From assembly GCA_029449245.1 (NCBI GenBank), contig JANATF010000015.1, positions 372,001 through 436,000 of the forward strand: a DNA stretch of 64,000 bases. The letters are read 5' to 3'. This document shows positions 9,330-19,606 of the stretch, piece by piece. The DNA comes from Mortierella alpina. Taxonomy: Eukaryota > Mortierellomycota > Mortierellomycetes > Mortierellales > Mortierellaceae. How positions within the stretch are numbered: the stretch's first letter is position 1; every line of letters starts with the position of its first letter. The notes beneath the pieces are model-generated. The model saw nothing but the letters and a program-made list of their open reading frames with translations, did no database searches and had not been told where the DNA came from. The translations under genes were made by a program, and so were the position numbers.

Positions 9330-9839
9330 GTGGCAGGTGGGTGGATGGCTGGCTGGCTGAGAGGATTTGCTCGTCAAATCCAACTTAGCCGACATGTTTT
9401 TTGGCAGCTAACGTGGGAGGAGAGACTTGTCGCGTTGGAAACGCAATTGGCATCTCGATATGCACAAATTCCGCCTAGGAATATTGAGGATGTTGACCCT
9501 ACCATGTTGCCTCGAAGTGCGCCACTTCAGCGACACTGGGATGAGTGGTTCCAAGGAGTGGAGGGGCGACCATCGCTCTGGATTCTAAATAAGACCTTCA
9601 AGGCGAGGTGGCGCAAGGGAGGTGGCAACACAGTAACCAAGACTTTTTCGTTCAAGAAGGCGATCGTGTTCTCTGTTTTAAAAATGATCTTGAACGACAA
9701 CGAGGGCGGAACGTTGGACGAAAAGGAGACGCGAACCCTGGACTATTTGACGAGACATCTAAACAGCGGCGTTACTTTAAACCAGCATTACCTTCTCGTT
9801 ACGAGGGGGAGTAGATCTGAAGCTAGAGTGGAAGAGTAG
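9330..9839 (+). CDS. Crypton-derived GCR1_C domain ORF (third copy, intact but truncated)
   Basis: A 169-aa open frame. From about residue 27 it matches the GCR1_C-like region of the two other copies: LTWEERLVALETQLASRYAQ, DVDPTMLPRS, HWDEWFQGV, GRPSLWILNKTFKARWRKGG, KTFSFKKAIVFSVLKM and LDYLTRHLNSGVTLNQ. It has no stops or frameshifts, in contrast to copies 1 and 2, and it is clearly more diverged from them than they are from each other. The first 26 residues look like read-through into flanking DNA, so the true start is unclear. In the family this domain binds DNA at the C-terminus of the recombinase; alone it could be a relic, the 3' exon of a lost gene, or a stand-alone DNA-binding protein. 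Confidence 0.5.
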   Translation: MAGGWMAGWLRGFARQIQLSRHVFWQLTWEERLVALETQLASRYAQIPPRNIEDVDPTMLPRSAPLQRHWDEWFQGVEGRPSLWILNKTFKARWRKGGGNTVTKTFSFKKAIVFSVLKMILNDNEGGTLDEKETRTLDYLTRHLNSGVTLNQHYLLVTRGSRSEARVEE

Positions 9840-10156
9840 TCATTGCGCAGATATTAAAGCGCAATACCATGCTCTCAAAACCCGCCCTTTGGACATTGAG
9901 TTCTTAGATCATCGCATGTCAGAACTAATCTGAGTAGCTGCTAGCTACTGCAGTCACGCTCGCCAACGACATGATCAATAATTAAAGAGGTTACCTCAAT
10001 TTGAGGACTCCAGCCTTTGTTTTTTGAAAGATGCCATGGTTAAGCATTACGCGGTACCTGTCAAATTCGAAGGGATACTTGTATTTTCATGGTCAATCAT
10101 GATAATGACATGAAAAACCGAAAAGTATTTCATGCTCCAATGTAGTGATTCACATG
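9840..10156. other. Intergenic DNA left of the MULE
   Basis: No gene seen. Bases 10030-10156 are the host-side flank interrupted by the MULE insertion; the same target continues after 14119. Confidence 0.5.
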
Positions 10157-10165
10157 AAATACCAC
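10157..10165. repeat. MULE target-site duplication, left copy
   Basis: AAATACCAC directly before the left terminal inverted repeat, repeated at 14111-14119. Nine bases is the usual target duplication for Mutator-like elements; a tenth base (G) also matches. Confidence 0.8.
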
Positions 10166-10185
10166 GGGTGTCCTTATGTTCCCCC
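10166..10185 (+). repeat. MULE left terminal inverted repeat
   Basis: GGGTGTCCTTATGTTCCCCC. The inverted partner lies at 14091-14110, with the 14 inner bases identical. Short inverted ends of this size are shorter than many plant MULE ends but occur in fungal elements. Confidence 0.8.
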
Positions 10186-11186
10186 GGTACAGGAAATAGA
10201 CTGAAGTAAACATTAATGCCTATCATTTCTTTTGCCACTCTCATTGGTCTGTACTTCTAAACGTTAACGCCCACCACCATTATGAGTATATCCTACCTAA
10301 TATGTCCTAGAAAACACCTCCTCCATAGCAAAGTCCCTCAGATCGTCTCCAAATGCTCTCTAGATCTCTGAGTAGCTTCTTATGATTATATTACAACTCT
10401 CCAGAAGGCTATGTTGGTATGGAGCAAAAACTGATGAGTTGGTATAGGTGGTGTGTGAAAACGGACGCGTCTTGGCGAACATCGATGTAACTGAAATGCT
10501 GGTGATTGTCTGTTTTCCTGCCAAGCGAGGCAGCGATTTCCAAACCTCACCAAACTTTCAGAATAGTAGCAGCTTTCGATGGAGAATCCAACAAGCTCAA
10601 TTACTCAGCGTATGTCTTTGTCAAGCACGAGTTCTTGTATCAAAAAGGTCGCTCACTCTCAAAGATTCACTGTTTTTGGGTTGTTCTCTTAGGAAAACTT
10701 TCTGGAAACTGCTTCGTTTCTTGAAATACAAGTCTTCAATGGTAGCTTTACATTATTACTACGTTGTTCGTTGTTCTTGAGCATTTTGAATTGCCAGAAA
10801 AAGTGTGAGAGGTGGTTGGAGTCGCCGAAAAATGCTGGAGCATTACAAGGCACTTCTTCAAAACGAGCTGCAAGTACCAAAACGCATCCGATTATCTTTA
10901 GAGTACATTCTATCTGTAGTTATACCACTGCTCTATCTTGTGTGCCATTGCAAGCATGCCACTATGTCTATGGCGCTGACAACTTTCGGTATCCTGGCAG
11001 TCGTCGATGTTTTTGAAATCCCTCGACATCCCCTTGAATTTTACATTGCTCTAGCACAGGCGAACTTTATTCTATATATACACCAGTCGAGGGAACAAGT
11101 CGATTTGCACAAGTTCCTTCATCATCTCATTGACTCTGCTGCTATACATACCGTTTGTTACTTCGATGCTTAGGCTATATCTCTCA
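10186..11186. other. MULE internal passenger region, function unknown
   Basis: About 1 kb between the left inverted repeat and the stop of the transposase. Plus-strand frames exist at 10506-10724 (containing KPHQTFRIVAAFDGESNK and SAYVFVKHEFLYQKGRSL) and 10805-11173 (122 aa, ending head-on 13 bp from the transposase stop, with a hydrophobic stretch around YILSVVIPLLYLV). I recognise neither. MULEs often capture host gene pieces, so these may be exons of a captured gene, or simply non-coding filler. Confidence 0.4.
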
Positions 11187-13959
11187 TCACCGCCTCTGCC
11201 TCTGCCTTTTATTGCTAAGATTATACTGCGGTAGAACCGTTGCATGCAACTCAAACAGTTCAAGTGATCTCTTCATCAAGCTGAGTAGCTCCTCGGGAAC
11301 CACAGAACGCTCATCATCCATTATACTCGCTAAGTTGTTCATACCTTCCAAATAACGTCTGAAAAACACTGTCGATGGCGGTTTAGCAGCCTCCAACATA
11401 GCCGGAGCATCTTGGACTGAGAGATCCTCGAGGAATGATTCATCTCGAAGCTTCCAATGGCCAGCATGGCGAAACTCAGTGTGAGGAAGTTCAATGGTTG
11501 CCAATGCGATATGCTTACAGCACTTGCTCACCTGAACAAAGACAGGGCAAGTGCAACTAGTGACAGTACCTGCAAACCCTTGAGCCCATTCGATGCTAAT
11601 CTCGTACGTACCCGGAGGACTTTTGAACGACTCAACTCTGAACACGGCCCGGTCCGCAGTTGGAATCAAAAAGACCGCTTCAGGATCCTCCGCACGTTTG
11701 CGATCCCTGTGGTTCGACGCTGCTAGATTGGCGGCCAAGGTCTCCCTCGCCCCTGGAGTCATCCGGCCAACTTGCAGTATGTGCCGCATACACATCTGCT
11801 GGTAGTGCGGAATCGCGGTCTCCGTGAGGATGTAAATAACGCTATCGATGCGCCGCTGTTGCTTGTTCTTGAAAAAGTGTTTTTTCAAAGAGTTGTGCCA
11901 GGATTCGACGTAGTTGTTTGTGTTGATCCAAGCAAAGGAGACACCTTCACGGTGGCAAAACATCCACCGTCTCCTATCCGCAATCGAATCCAAGTAGTTC
12001 TGGTCCATGTACAGAATCAACTTCGGCGCCAGATCCCGCCATTCGTCCCTAAAGGCCTCGACTAGAGTGTCCGCCGTGCCTTCTGTTCGTGCATAAAGAA
12101 TTGCGCGTAGTTGGGCACGTACCTATCACAAGTGGTACTGTAGCTTAATGGCGGAGATCTGCGCAGTTGATTCATCACAAAGGCGGATCAAAAGGGCCTT
12201 CGTATACACACCTTCCGCTTCCTCTCGTCCTTTTCGATGGTACTGAGGTTACTTGACCCAAGGTTCTGCGGGGTCAGCTTCCTTTCCCAAGCTTGTAGAA
12301 TATGCCAGGCGCAGTAGAAGATGCGCAAACCGAGCGGCCAGACGGCTTGAATAGCATTGATCTCCGTCTGACCTTGATCGGTGATGACAGCCGTTGGCTT
12401 GAACTCTCCTTCACACAGCTCGTCCATCTTAGCCTTCAGAGCAAGGAGCCATCCCTCGAGCACCTGCCACTGGGAGATCTTCGTCAAGAAGAACGCGACA
12501 GGAATGCCGAAACCCGTTTCTCTGTTCTTGACGACTATCGTGTATAGGTAAGTATCACGTCTGTATGAATGAGAGGGTAGTTAGACGTCAGCAACGCATT
12601 GCAGCCCTCATATGTTGCGCGTTAAATTGACCTACCCGCATGCATGATGCGTGCCATCGAAACAAAAGACATCGCCCCACTTGCGAAGCTCGTTCAGTTG
12701 CCATGGATTGGAGAAACCATGATACTCGCCCTTGTCATCATCGTAGTATGTAAAGTATCCTTGTTGTCGAAGATCCTCCATCCAGAGCCGCGCCGAAATG
12801 GTCGGGTTCTCGTCCTTTCGCATCCGCTTAGTCATGATGGCGTATAAGATATTATAGACATCATCGTATGTCACGAAGTCGTCTCTGGAAAATCGCGGAG
12901 AGCCGTTACTTGTCTTCCAAAGGCGTGTGAACCTGGCATGGTCCATTGTCAACCGGTTCATGACAGCTGAGATAGACATTCCTCGCATGAGCATGGCCTT
13001 GATCCGATTTTTGATAGCTCGGGACTTTTGTTGAGTTCCTATACCGCCATCTTTTCCCAGGTTATGGTTATGGCCATAATCATACTCAATGCGATAGACG
13101 TCCTCCACTCTACCCTCACCCACCAACGTCCCTGTTCGAAGTACGGCTCTAAAAGACGACCCACAGCTGCAGAGGATGGATGGCTGTCGTACCCGCGGCT
13201 TTCCATTTAATCCACCAGGTATCCTGTTTGGGAATTGACGCTTCTCGCGTTTGCGCTGGCAATCGTATGTGACACAGATATCGCCTGCCTGGATACCTTT
13301 TTTTGGATTGTCGCGTTGATACACATGGGGCTTCGTGCTGTGAGGATAGAACTGGGTCCCGATAGCGTCTTGATGCCTGGCCTTCCAATCCTCAAAGTAA
13401 TCTGCCTTCAGAACAAATACCAGGCTTCCTTCATTATTCAGGCTCATCACCTCATCTTCTGGGATGCTAAAATCGTCCGCCGTGTCCTGTATATAAGGGT
13501 CCGAGAATAGCGCGTTTTTCAGGACTTCGTGGATCTTGTCCTGGGACTGGAGCTCCAAAGCCGCTATCGTTTCCTTCAGTGGGACGGTATCGGTATTGTT
13601 CGAGGCCCCATTGTCGACGATTGCGGTCTCAGCCTCGTCCTCGTCCTCATCCTCCATCTCATCACAGGCTGCTTCTCCTCGAAGAGTATCAAGAGACCTA
13701 TTGATGTCAAAGTCAACTAGACGCATTGACTTTGAACGAATAATGTCAGCACTAGGACAATCACTGGCAGCTACGGAGTAGCTTGAGGCATTGAATCTCA
13801 TACCAACTCGGCAATTGCTGCTCTGAGGACCTCCTCATCTTCCACGCTGTCCGGGGAGGTTAATGGAACTTGATTTGATGCGCTGATGGCGACTGATGAG
13901 CCTTCAGTAGCCAAGGTGCTGCTCAGAGTGACGGATGGGGGGTCGTCTGGTGCGGCCAT
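11187..13959 (-). CDS. MULE transposase (DDE + SWIM zinc finger), 4 exons, 844 aa
   Basis: Cuts and moves the surrounding MULE element. Proposed exons on the minus strand: 13959-13804, 13729-12636, 12560-12212 and 12122-11187; the joins keep frame and the sum is 845 codons. The introns are 74 bp (GTATGA..CTGAC..AAG), 75 bp (GTAGGT..ACAG) and 89 bp (GTGTGT..ATAG). An acidic stretch lies near residue 80, and the middle has a FAR1-like Cys/His region (CSCGSSF, YGHNHN). Catalytic candidates are D in VFCFDGTHH (about 410), D in AVITDQGQ (about 476) and E in NNYVESWHN (about 606). A SWIM finger CTCP..CCKH lies at about 723. If the first intron is not used, translation could start at 13801 instead. 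No frameshift or stop is needed to explain the gene. Confidence 0.8.
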
Positions 13960-14090
13960 CGTCTGAGAATGGGTGGTATTGTGCTGGGAGGGGTATGTGG
14001 AGAGGAATGGAGGCAGGTGAAGAAACAAAACATACGCGCCAAAAAGACAGACCGCGTGAATGACGTAGCAGTATTTTGTAACGCGATAGT

Positions 14091-14110
14091 GGGGGAACAT
14101 AAGGGATCTC
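14091..14110 (-). repeat. MULE right terminal inverted repeat
   Basis: Inverted partner of 10166-10185, read inward as GAGATCCCTTATGTTCCCCC. It is followed by the right target-site copy at 14111-14119. Confidence 0.8.
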
Positions 14111-14119
14111 AAATACCAC
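14111..14119. repeat. MULE target-site duplication, right copy
   Basis: AAATACCAC directly after the right inverted repeat, identical to 10157-10165. Confidence 0.8.
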
Positions 14120-14171
14120 GTCATCACGTGATCCAAATCATAGATCATAATTAAAGTTTCTGAACTATGAA

Positions 14172-15876
14172 CTACAGAGACTGTTTTGGCTTCCCAAACT
14201 TCTTCTCTATCAGCTCACAGTTAGGCATCGACATGCGCTTGGCCTCCTGCCACTTTTTCGGATCCATTCCCCAAAAGCCCATGGCCTCGTTGCGCGCCAT
14301 CTCACGCTTCCGCCGCTCCTCCTTACACCTCGCCTGCAACTCACGCAGATACGACGCCTCAACATTTTCCTCCATGCGTCTGAACACTGGCCCAACTCTT
14401 TCGCCTTTGAGTGTGACATGATCGGATGGCACATTGAGCTGACGAGCGCCGGACGATCGGAACTCAAACTGCTGGCCTGGAAAGTAAGTCCTCATGAATC
14501 GGGACTCATCGACGTAGTAAGGCACATGCCTCACAGTTGTGTGTCGTGGTGTCGTGTATTGATCCTTGGGTCGTAGCGAAAAGTCCAATGTGGCTTGGTA
14601 GGATCCTGGCCTTGAGGATGCCGTGCCTGAAGAATCAGAGGTGAAGAATGATGTCAAGGAGACAATCAATAAGATGATCAAAGGCAGGAGCTGTAGTACA
14701 CTGCCAATGCCACTGATGAAATCGCCATCGTTGATATTAGCGCGCTGCTGTCGTTGCCTCTGTTGGCGTTGTTGTTGATGCTGCTGCCGGAAGTGCTGCT
14801 GGCGTTGCTGGTAATTGGCCTGCTGCGCCCGGGATCTAGTGCCGTGACCTTGTCCTGAAAATGCACCCGATTGGAACGCTAAAGGGTGGGTTTAGAGAAA
14901 GGATAGAAAGTGTCAACAACTAGAAGGGCGAAAGGTATCATGTGGGTAGCATACAACAAGGACGTCTTACAGCTTCCGAAACTTGAGCCGCCAAAAAACA
15001 TGTTGAATAGTTCTTCCGGTGAGATCTCCTCGCCGTGTCCTCCGCCACCTCCGAATCCATATTGCTGAGCCGCTGGCCTTGGGCGATCGTAATTGACACT
15101 GGAGCTCCTGCCTTCGTTGGCGCCATGTTGATCAAAGATGGCTCGTTTCTGGGGGTCGCTCAGGACTGTGAATGCCTTGGATATAACTGCAGACATCAAT
15201 TTGCACATACGCAATTAGTTATCTGTTTTTGCTTCCATGTGTGAAATGAAGAAAAAGCGCAAGAGCGGTGGATCATATCTTACTCTTGAATGCCTCGTCT
15301 GCTCCTGGTGCGCCGTTCTTGTCTGGGTGCATCTGCAATGCCAGCTAAAAGAAGGATCAGGGCACTGTCAGCTCATTATGTTTGCTGCAGAGTCGCATTC
15401 TCCCAGCATGTCTTGGCATGCATGCTCCTCCTAACCTTGCGGTATGCCTTCTTGATTTCAAGCTCTGTTGCATCCTTGTTGACTCCCAGGACCTTGTAAA
15501 AATCGCCACCTGAAGACCGGATCGTCCTGACCGCCGCAGCCTGCTCGGACGTATAATCTCGTTCGACCGGCTTATGGTCTACTGGGGTGGATCTTGTCCG
15601 TTGTGGTGGCAAATTAGATCTGGTGGATGAGGACGATGCTCCTGCGGTCGAGAATGCGCTGGGACTGGGCGAACTCTTTGTGCTACTGGGTGTTGAGGAT
15701 GGTGCTGATGCTGCCTCTAGCCTGTCCACCTGGGCCAAGAATTCGGTTGCAGCAGGGGTAGGGAAGAGAGAGATGGACTTGTTCCCAAACTTGCGGGCGT
15801 GCACAAAGTTGCTGACAGAGAGATGCCGCCGCGCAATGTCGAGGCAGCGAAGGGCTTCGTCCTTGTTGACCTCCAT
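14172..15876 (-). CDS. ER-membrane J-domain co-chaperone (DNAJB12/DNAJB14 type), 474 aa
   Basis: Hsp40 that recruits Hsp70 to the ER membrane for protein quality control. Exons on the minus strand: 15876-15436, 15344-15284, 15186-14971 and 14878-14172, all GT-AG and in frame. The N-terminal 90 residues match the helical part of the family (MEVNKDEALRCLDIARRHLS), followed by a Ser-rich linker. The J domain runs from about 124 (DFYKVLGVNKDATELEIKKA) to about 185, with H-P-D at 153-155 split off by an intron. Then come a Gly-rich segment, a Gln/Arg-rich stretch, one membrane span near 295-318 (VLQLLPLIILLIVSLTSFF) and a DUF1977-like C-terminus. The stop lies only 52 bp from the MULE target site, so the transposon landed just 3' of this gene. 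Length fits the family (about 370-410 in animals) plus low-complexity additions. Confidence 0.85.
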
Positions 15877-16257
15877 GGAGCTGTAAAACAGACAGGTGGC
15901 TCCTTAGGGGTATAAGTAAAGGAGGCCGCTGCAGATGCGCGGATGCACAGTGTGAATGATGGAGTTGAGATGAGCGATGCAATGCTGTGCCTCGCTGGAT
16001 GGGAAAAGCGAAAACGACTTTTGGGTGGTGAGCTGAGACCCCATTTTATTTCGATTCTTCATACGGGCGCACCTGTACTCTGCAGATTCAGCCAGGAACA
16101 GCAACCCTAGCACATTTAAAGGTATCGACGAGTGTCAGGATCCACAACCAGGATCCACAGCCAGGATCCACAGCCAGGACCCACAGCCAGGTCTCTTGCA
16201 CACAGTAATCTATTTATCGAGTTCATGTCCAGCTGCAATGCGAGAGGAGGATATATT
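15877..16257. other. Intergenic DNA with a 13-bp tandem repeat
   Basis: Upstream of the J-protein gene and 3' of MIM1. Bases 16137-16188 are four copies of the 13-mer aggatccacagcc with single changes. No gene seen. Confidence 0.6.
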
Positions 16258-16935
16258 CTAGAACTCATCTTCGTACCGTCCCAAGCCGCCAATGCCCGAC
16301 CGACTGCCTGCATATCCTGAGCCAGACGTGCTCGAGACCGATCCAACCGATCCAGCTCCAGAGACTCCAGCGGCCCTGATCCCCACGTTACCCGCATTCA
16401 CGCTCTCAGGCGCGCGCCGTCCAGGGACACTGACCACATGAGCAGAATGTGTCCATCCCCACCGGTACGTCAGCTCGTGTGCGCAGATCTCGCCAAAGCC
16501 CAGGAATACACCATTGACAAACGGCAGCAAGAAGTTGATCGCGGTGGCTTTGCAGAGTGAGAGAATGGTCTCCCGGCTGATGAATGGGTAGAACAGCTTC
16601 CAGGGCATGGTCTGGTTCAGGTCCACGACGTGGGTCGAGAGCTGTGTAGAGTTGGAGGTAGACAGAGCGTTGGGTCCTGAAAATGCAAGAGGGCGACCTG
16701 TTGATGCTGTTGTTGCTGTAGACCTTTTGTTGTCGCCTGTGTGGTGTGGGTGGAGTTGTTCCTCGGGCCGCTCCAGAATCGCGGATGAATGCAGAGAGTT
16801 CAGCTCGGGCGAAGAATGTTCATAGTCGCTCTTCTCGAGCAGGATGCCCGATGACGTGCCATCATTGTCCTCGAGCGGTTCCTCCAGGTGGGCCTCTGTC
16901 GCCGGGTCGTACAGTTCCTTTGTGTAGTCGGACAT
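16258..16935 (-). CDS. MIM1: Mitochondrial outer-membrane insertase subunit MIM1/TOM13
   Basis: Single exon of 225 aa. Mim1 helps insert alpha-helical proteins and Tom subunits into the mitochondrial outer membrane. The signature lies in the centre: SLCKATAINFLLPFVNGVFL followed by GFGEICAHELTYRWGW, the conserved TOM13 core with one membrane helix and a Gly-rich motif. The N-terminal 110 residues are acidic and Ser/Thr-rich, and the C-terminal tail is Gly/Ser-rich; both are longer than in yeast Mim1 (113 aa). I start at ATG 16935 (MSDYTKELYD) because the open frame further upstream has no ATG. The gene is divergent from the small membrane-protein gene at 17155. Confidence 0.85.
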   Translation of the reverse strand: MSDYTKELYDPATEAHLEEPLEDNDGTSSGILLEKSDYEHSSPELNSLHSSAILERPEEQLHPHHTGDNKRSTATTASTGRPLAFSGPNALSTSNSTQLSTHVVDLNQTMPWKLFYPFISRETILSLCKATAINFLLPFVNGVFLGFGEICAHELTYRWGWTHSAHVVSVPGRRAPESVNAGNVGIRAAGVSGAGSVGSVSSTSGSGYAGSRSGIGGLGRYEDEF

Positions 16936-17154
16936 TTGCTTGAGTCTGGGTTGCGTGAATGAGGTTTGCAAGTCAAGGTAGTTGCGCGACAGTGAAAGAA
17001 GACTCAGGACACAATCTACGTCACTTGAACGGCTGGCTGGCCGCTCGTCACAAATTGAGGCAACTGGTGCGCTCCTTTCGCAGTTGTAGTGCGCTGATGA
17101 TCTGAAATATCACAACCGCCAAAGCTCCATCACACGACAGCAGCGCAAGGCGAG

Positions 17155-17501
17155 ATGAGACCCAGCAGGCTTTACCAAACGCTCATAGTCATCCAGTTCC
17201 TCTCGATATACTTTGTGAGTTTTTGAGCTGCCAGGAACCACCTGGTGATAAACATATGCTTCTTCTCGTTCACCTGCCTCCATCTTCTTTTGAGGAGCCT
17301 AGAAGCAGTTTCACAGTCGCCTCATAGAAAGCACTCAGGTACGTTGAAAAAGCGGAGAAAGTCTAGATCAACGTGCACAACAGCAAGGTGTATGCCTGAC
17401 CGAAGCAGCAGCGGCGACCCAGGCCGTATGCGAAAACAACGGTCCGCACGGCACATCACATTCTATGGGGTCTTGAAACGAAGGGACTGGATACCCAGTA
17501 G
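17155..17501 (+). CDS. Small membrane protein, 3 exons, 61-62 aa, unrecognised
   Basis: Proposed exons 17155-17214, 17303-17338 and 17409-17501, all GT-AG. Intron 2 has a CTGAC branch site 8 bases before the CAG; an acceptor 3 bases further on would drop one Gln. The product starts MRPSRLYQTLIVIQFLSIYF (one membrane helix with basic residues in front), then KQFHSRLIEST, and ends HHILWGLETKGLDTQ. I do not recognise a family. The small size, single N-terminal helix and shared 219-bp promoter region with MIM1 would fit a mitochondrial or ER small membrane protein, but that is inference. The frame stays open through three exons, which supports a real gene. Confidence 0.5.
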
Positions 17502-19606
17502 CTAGGCTTCAATCTTAGTCGAGGGTAATGGGCTAAGTCTCGCCTGCTGCTCCCTGCGACACATGAGGTCGTTCCTTGAAGCTACTAAAAGATATTGATC
17601 GTCTACGGCGACTCTGTCAACTGACAGTTTTATCAATCCAACGATGGCCTTGTCCGATTTACACACAATGAAGACCGATATGACGGTTAGCGCTGGGACA
17701 CTTGCAGCACGCAATCGACCAGTGCAGTACTCTATCACCAGGATTTGGACTCGCCCGATGGAATAAATCCAATGCGTGGTCCCAGTGCCTCTTCGGACTT
17801 TATACCTGAGTCGGCACAAGATTGGCTTCCAAAAGGCGAGGAACTCCTTTCACAAGGACCATTCGAGCAGCAGTTCGGACAGGACGAGCTCATGTCGCCC
17901 TTTAGGCTTGCTACACCACGCAGACAGGGTACCCCTGCTCAATGCCGAACGGCTCTTACGCAGCCTCACATCAGCAGTAGGACCGTCCGACAACGTTTGC
18001 ATTATGTGTTGTAGGGTCTACTGAGGTGCTCCGACTTCTAGTAGAGTCTCCTTTTATTCAACAAAAGATTAATATTGTTGTCAGAGGTAGATAGAGCTAC
18101 TCCAGGCCTACTCAATATACATCATCTTTTGAGGAGCGTCCATATATTGGGCTGGGACAATCGCTGTCTGCCTGCTGTATACTGACCAGCATACATATCT
18201 TGAACAAGTGCCTACCACCCACTCATCCACGCTCTCCAGATCCTAGAGTTATACGTGCTCTTTACAAAAACATGACGCCTTGACTACCAAACAAAGTGAT
18301 AGTTTCAGCACATGCACACAGGGATAAGCACTATACCACCCACGAGAAGAACGGGCTCGTGTCTGGCACATTGGCCAAGAGAAAAAGTGTAAACAATGAC
18401 AAGACATGACGATAGGGACTCCACTTTTGGCTGGGGATGTTGCTGCTGGCTGTTTCGGCTATTCAATCGGATGTGGCAAAGTTATGGAAACAGCTGGACA
18501 AGAGCTTTCTCTTACTCGCGTCGACTCCGTGACACCCCTTTTTAATCCTCGAACTATCAACTCTACATGTATTGCTATCAGGGCTTTGAAAAGCTATTGA
18601 GGTATTTCTTATTCCGCTTCATCTGTCCGCGACCATGCGAGATAAGCAGCGATGTGTTCGGGAAACGAGGGTCATTGATGCACGCATGTATGCTGGCGAT
18701 GGTATTATTGTACAGAGATGCAATTGGACGTACTGCGACCGTTGAAGGACTTCCATGTGCATCTTTGTCCGATGAGGATAAAAGGAAATTGATATGCAAC
18801 GTGCTGTCAGTACGTATAAAAATACATCGCGCAGGAGGCGGGCAGAGGATGAAGGGGAGAAGAAAGGGAAGGGCATTTCAGCCTAACGATGTAACGATAG
18901 GCGACAGGGTGGTGCAGCGAATGCATTGTCTCTTTGTCAGCAGTTTTACCCTTTTCCCTCCGTCTGCTCACTTTCTCGCCACAACCAGGTTAGAGTTGTA
19001 TGAGGTGCGACGGATGTTCCTGACTTCTGTACCTTGTTTCGGGAGCGAGCCAAAAAATGAGACCCGAGGCGGGCGTCAAGGTGTGCTGCTGGACCAGATC
19101 AAAATGCCATGGAAGGAGAGCAGGCGGTCTGTCCATATGGATGAACATGTGTGCTGCACATGCAGAGTGCTACAGATGACGGGCACCATGACGGCCATCA
19201 GATAGCGAGAAAAGGAGAGAGACGGAGCAGAGTGCACTGCATGGTGAGAGATGAAAAAGTTCGCTTCGTACAGATGTACCCGGATTGTGTTTTCTTATGC
19301 AGTGCACCCACATTCATTCTTTCCTTCTTGCTCGTACACTTCATTCCTTCGCTCTCGCTCTCTCCACTTTTCTCTCTTTTTCTCTCCTCTCTCTCTCTCA
19401 CACACACACACACACTTCATTGTCTCTCTTCTCTTGCACACCTGCAGTCCACCACTCTCTCTCTTCCTTTCCTTCCTTACTCTCTCACTCTCACACTTTT
19501 CCCCTCCTCTTCCTATCGACACTCCCACCCACCCCTCCCAGGTCTCTCAGTCCTTCCTTCGAACGACTGTTCCACCTACCATATACCAGAAAACGACCCT
19601 AGCACT
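17502..19606. other. 2.1-kb gene-poor region upstream of the PAQR gene
   Basis: Open frames here (17745-18014 and 18567-19205 on plus, 17502-17819 on minus) show no family motif and no consistent exon pattern. Bases 19310-19560 are a pyrimidine-rich tract with a CA run (19396-19412), typical of a promoter or 5' UTR for the gene starting at 19607. Nothing else is recognised. Confidence 0.5.

Larger units (their letters stand above)
10166..14110 (-). mobile_element. Complete-looking Mutator-like (MULE) DNA transposon, 3945 bp
   Basis: The ends are GGGTGTCCTTATGTTCCCCC at 10166-10185 and, read inward on the minus strand, GAGATCCCTTATGTTCCCCC at 14110-14091. These match at 16 of 20 positions, including the last 14. 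A 9-bp direct repeat, AAATACCAC, flanks the element (10157-10165 and 14111-14119). Inside, on the minus strand, is a spliced MULE transposase gene with no detected break (13959-11187). About 1 kb at 10186-11186 is not explained by the transposase. Near-perfect ends plus an intact gene suggest a recent, possibly still mobile, insertion. Confidence 0.85.

Noticed and set aside
12123-12211. Apparent frameshift and double stop in the transposase
   Set aside because: Explained by an 89-bp GT-AG intron that restores the frame exactly.
13798-13959. Separate 53-aa ORF upstream of the MULE transposase
   Set aside because: Its stop overlaps the next ATG, but a 74-bp intron with a CTGAC branch site joins it in frame to the transposase, so it is better read as exon 1.
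18567-19205. 212-aa plus-strand ORF
   Set aside because: No family motif, no exon pattern, mixed composition; lies in the upstream region of the PAQR gene.
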